Below, piece by piece: positions 4,564 through 5,159 of a stretch of DNA of 5,159 bases. The DNA comes from DATKKX01 sp035542775 (GTDB lineage Bacteria > Planctomycetota > Phycisphaerae > UBA1845 > UTPLA1): contig DATKKX010000069.1 of NCBI GenBank assembly GCA_035542775.1, positions 1 through 5,159 of the forward strand. Reading direction: 5' to 3'. Positions within the stretch are counted from its first letter, which is position 1. Each line of letters opens with the position of its first letter. The notes under the pieces were generated by a model, which was not told the DNA's origin, did no database searches, and saw nothing but the letters and a program-made list of their open reading frames with translations. Position numbers and translations under genes: made by a program.

Positions 4564-5159
4564 ATGATGCGGAATCTGATGATCACGCTGGCCTTCGACG
4601 GCTCGGAGTTTCACGGCTGGCAATTCCAGCCGGAGACGCGGACGGTGCAGGGCTGCCTGGAGCAGGCCCTACGGCGTGTCCTGCGTCATCAGGTGGTGGT
4701 CATCGGCTGCAGCCGGACGGACGCGGGGGTTCACGCGGCCGGGTACGTCGCCAACTGCTACACGACCAGCCCGGCGCCGATTCAGGGCATGTTCCGCAGC
4801 ATCGGCTCGCGCCTGCCGAAGGACATGACGGTGCTCCATCTAGCGCAAGTGCCGCTGACGTTTCACTCCACGCAGTCAGCCGTATCGAAGCTCTATCGCT
4901 ATCGGATCTACAACACGCAGGCCAGGCCGTGCGCGGACCTCGCTCAACGGTTTGTTTATCACTGCTGGCAGCCGCTGGACATGGACGTCATGCGCGCCGC
5001 GGCGGAGTGCTGGATCGGCACGCACGATTTCAGCGCGTTCGCATCCGCCGGTAACGTCCGGGACTCCAACATCAGGACCATCCTGCGGATCGAGATCTGC
5101 CGAATCGGGCGAGAGGTCGTCGTTGACGTCGAGGGCACCGGGTTCCTCTACAAGCAGGT
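4564..5159 (+). CDS. truA: tRNA pseudouridine(38-40) synthase TruA, N-terminal part (runs off right edge)
   Basis: The first 198 codons are visible, with no stop. TruA isomerises uridines 38-40 of the tRNA anticodon stem-loop to pseudouridine in the cytoplasm. The N-terminus ITLAFDGSEFHGWQFQPETRTVQG (7-30) is the family signature. SRTDAGVHA (50-58) carries the catalytic Asp53; the usual first residue is Gly. K109-L-Y111-R-Y113 is the KxYxY strand with the active-site Tyr111. GTHDFSAFA (152-160) and EGTGFLYKQ (190-198) are the C-terminal domain motifs, cut just before the expected V-R. The canonical FHARFSA is FHSTQSA here, so the Arg is missing. Tandem ATGs at 4564 and 4567 are both possible starts; the second gives the family-like MRNLMITL. 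There is no Shine-Dalgarno sequence. It is divergent from hpt. Confidence 0.96.
   Translation, partial: MMRNLMITLAFDGSEFHGWQFQPETRTVQGCLEQALRRVLRHQVVVIGCSRTDAGVHAAGYVANCYTTSPAPIQGMFRSIGSRLPKDMTVLHLAQVPLTFHSTQSAVSKLYRYRIYNTQARPCADLAQRFVYHCWQPLDMDVMRAAAECWIGTHDFSAFASAGNVRDSNIRTILRIEICRIGREVVVDVEGTGFLYKQ

Noticed and set aside
4298..4567. 89-codon plus-strand frame whose stop overlaps the truA ATG
   Set aside because: The ATGA overlap is attractive, but the frame starts at GTG with no clear ribosome binding site. Third-position usage is less GC-biased than in truA and no domain is seen.

Overview
The window is GC-rich bacterial DNA. It most resembles a member of the Planctomycetota or a related PVC lineage, though this is a moderate inference. 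The support is a signal-peptide protein with a very Pro/Gln-rich tail and recurrent Thr-Pro-Glu-Gln helix caps, a short Cys-rich protein with a CRW core, weak or absent Shine-Dalgarno sequences before hpt and truA, and a TruA with an unusual active-site neighbourhood. No rRNA, tRNA, IS element, phage gene or CRISPR array is visible.

Layout, left to right. (1) Positions 1-171 on the minus strand hold the first 57 codons of an exported protein that runs off the left edge. (2) Positions 172-1164 are almost 1 kb with no convincing gene. They contain many short perfect hairpins and, at 943-977, a GC-rich stem followed by a U-rich tract, which is a good intrinsic terminator for a plus-strand transcript. 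No plus-strand gene lies upstream of it, so I propose that a structured non-coding RNA of up to about 750 nt ends there. This is the best candidate in the window for something undescribed. (3) Positions 1165-1512 on the plus strand encode a 115-residue Cys-rich protein. (4) Positions 1513-1676 lie between convergent genes and carry one large stem.

(5) Positions 4196 down to 1677 on the minus strand form a compact operon: hpt (hypoxanthine phosphoribosyltransferase), a two-TM membrane protein with a bacterial PH-like (DUF304 type) domain, and a 460-residue exported helical protein with a proline-rich tail. Consecutive genes overlap by 4 nt (GTGA) and 11 nt, so translational coupling is likely. 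A perfect TATAAT lies 6 nt before the hpt ATG with no Shine-Dalgarno sequence, which suggests a leaderless mRNA.

(6) Positions 4197-4563 are the divergent intergenic region. (7) Position 4564 to the right edge on the plus strand holds the first 198 codons of truA (tRNA pseudouridine 38-40 synthase), also with a promoter-like pair very close to its start codon.

hpt (purine salvage) and truA (tRNA modification) are housekeeping genes. The two envelope proteins co-transcribed with hpt, the Cys-rich protein and the left-edge exported protein have no function I can assign from sequence.
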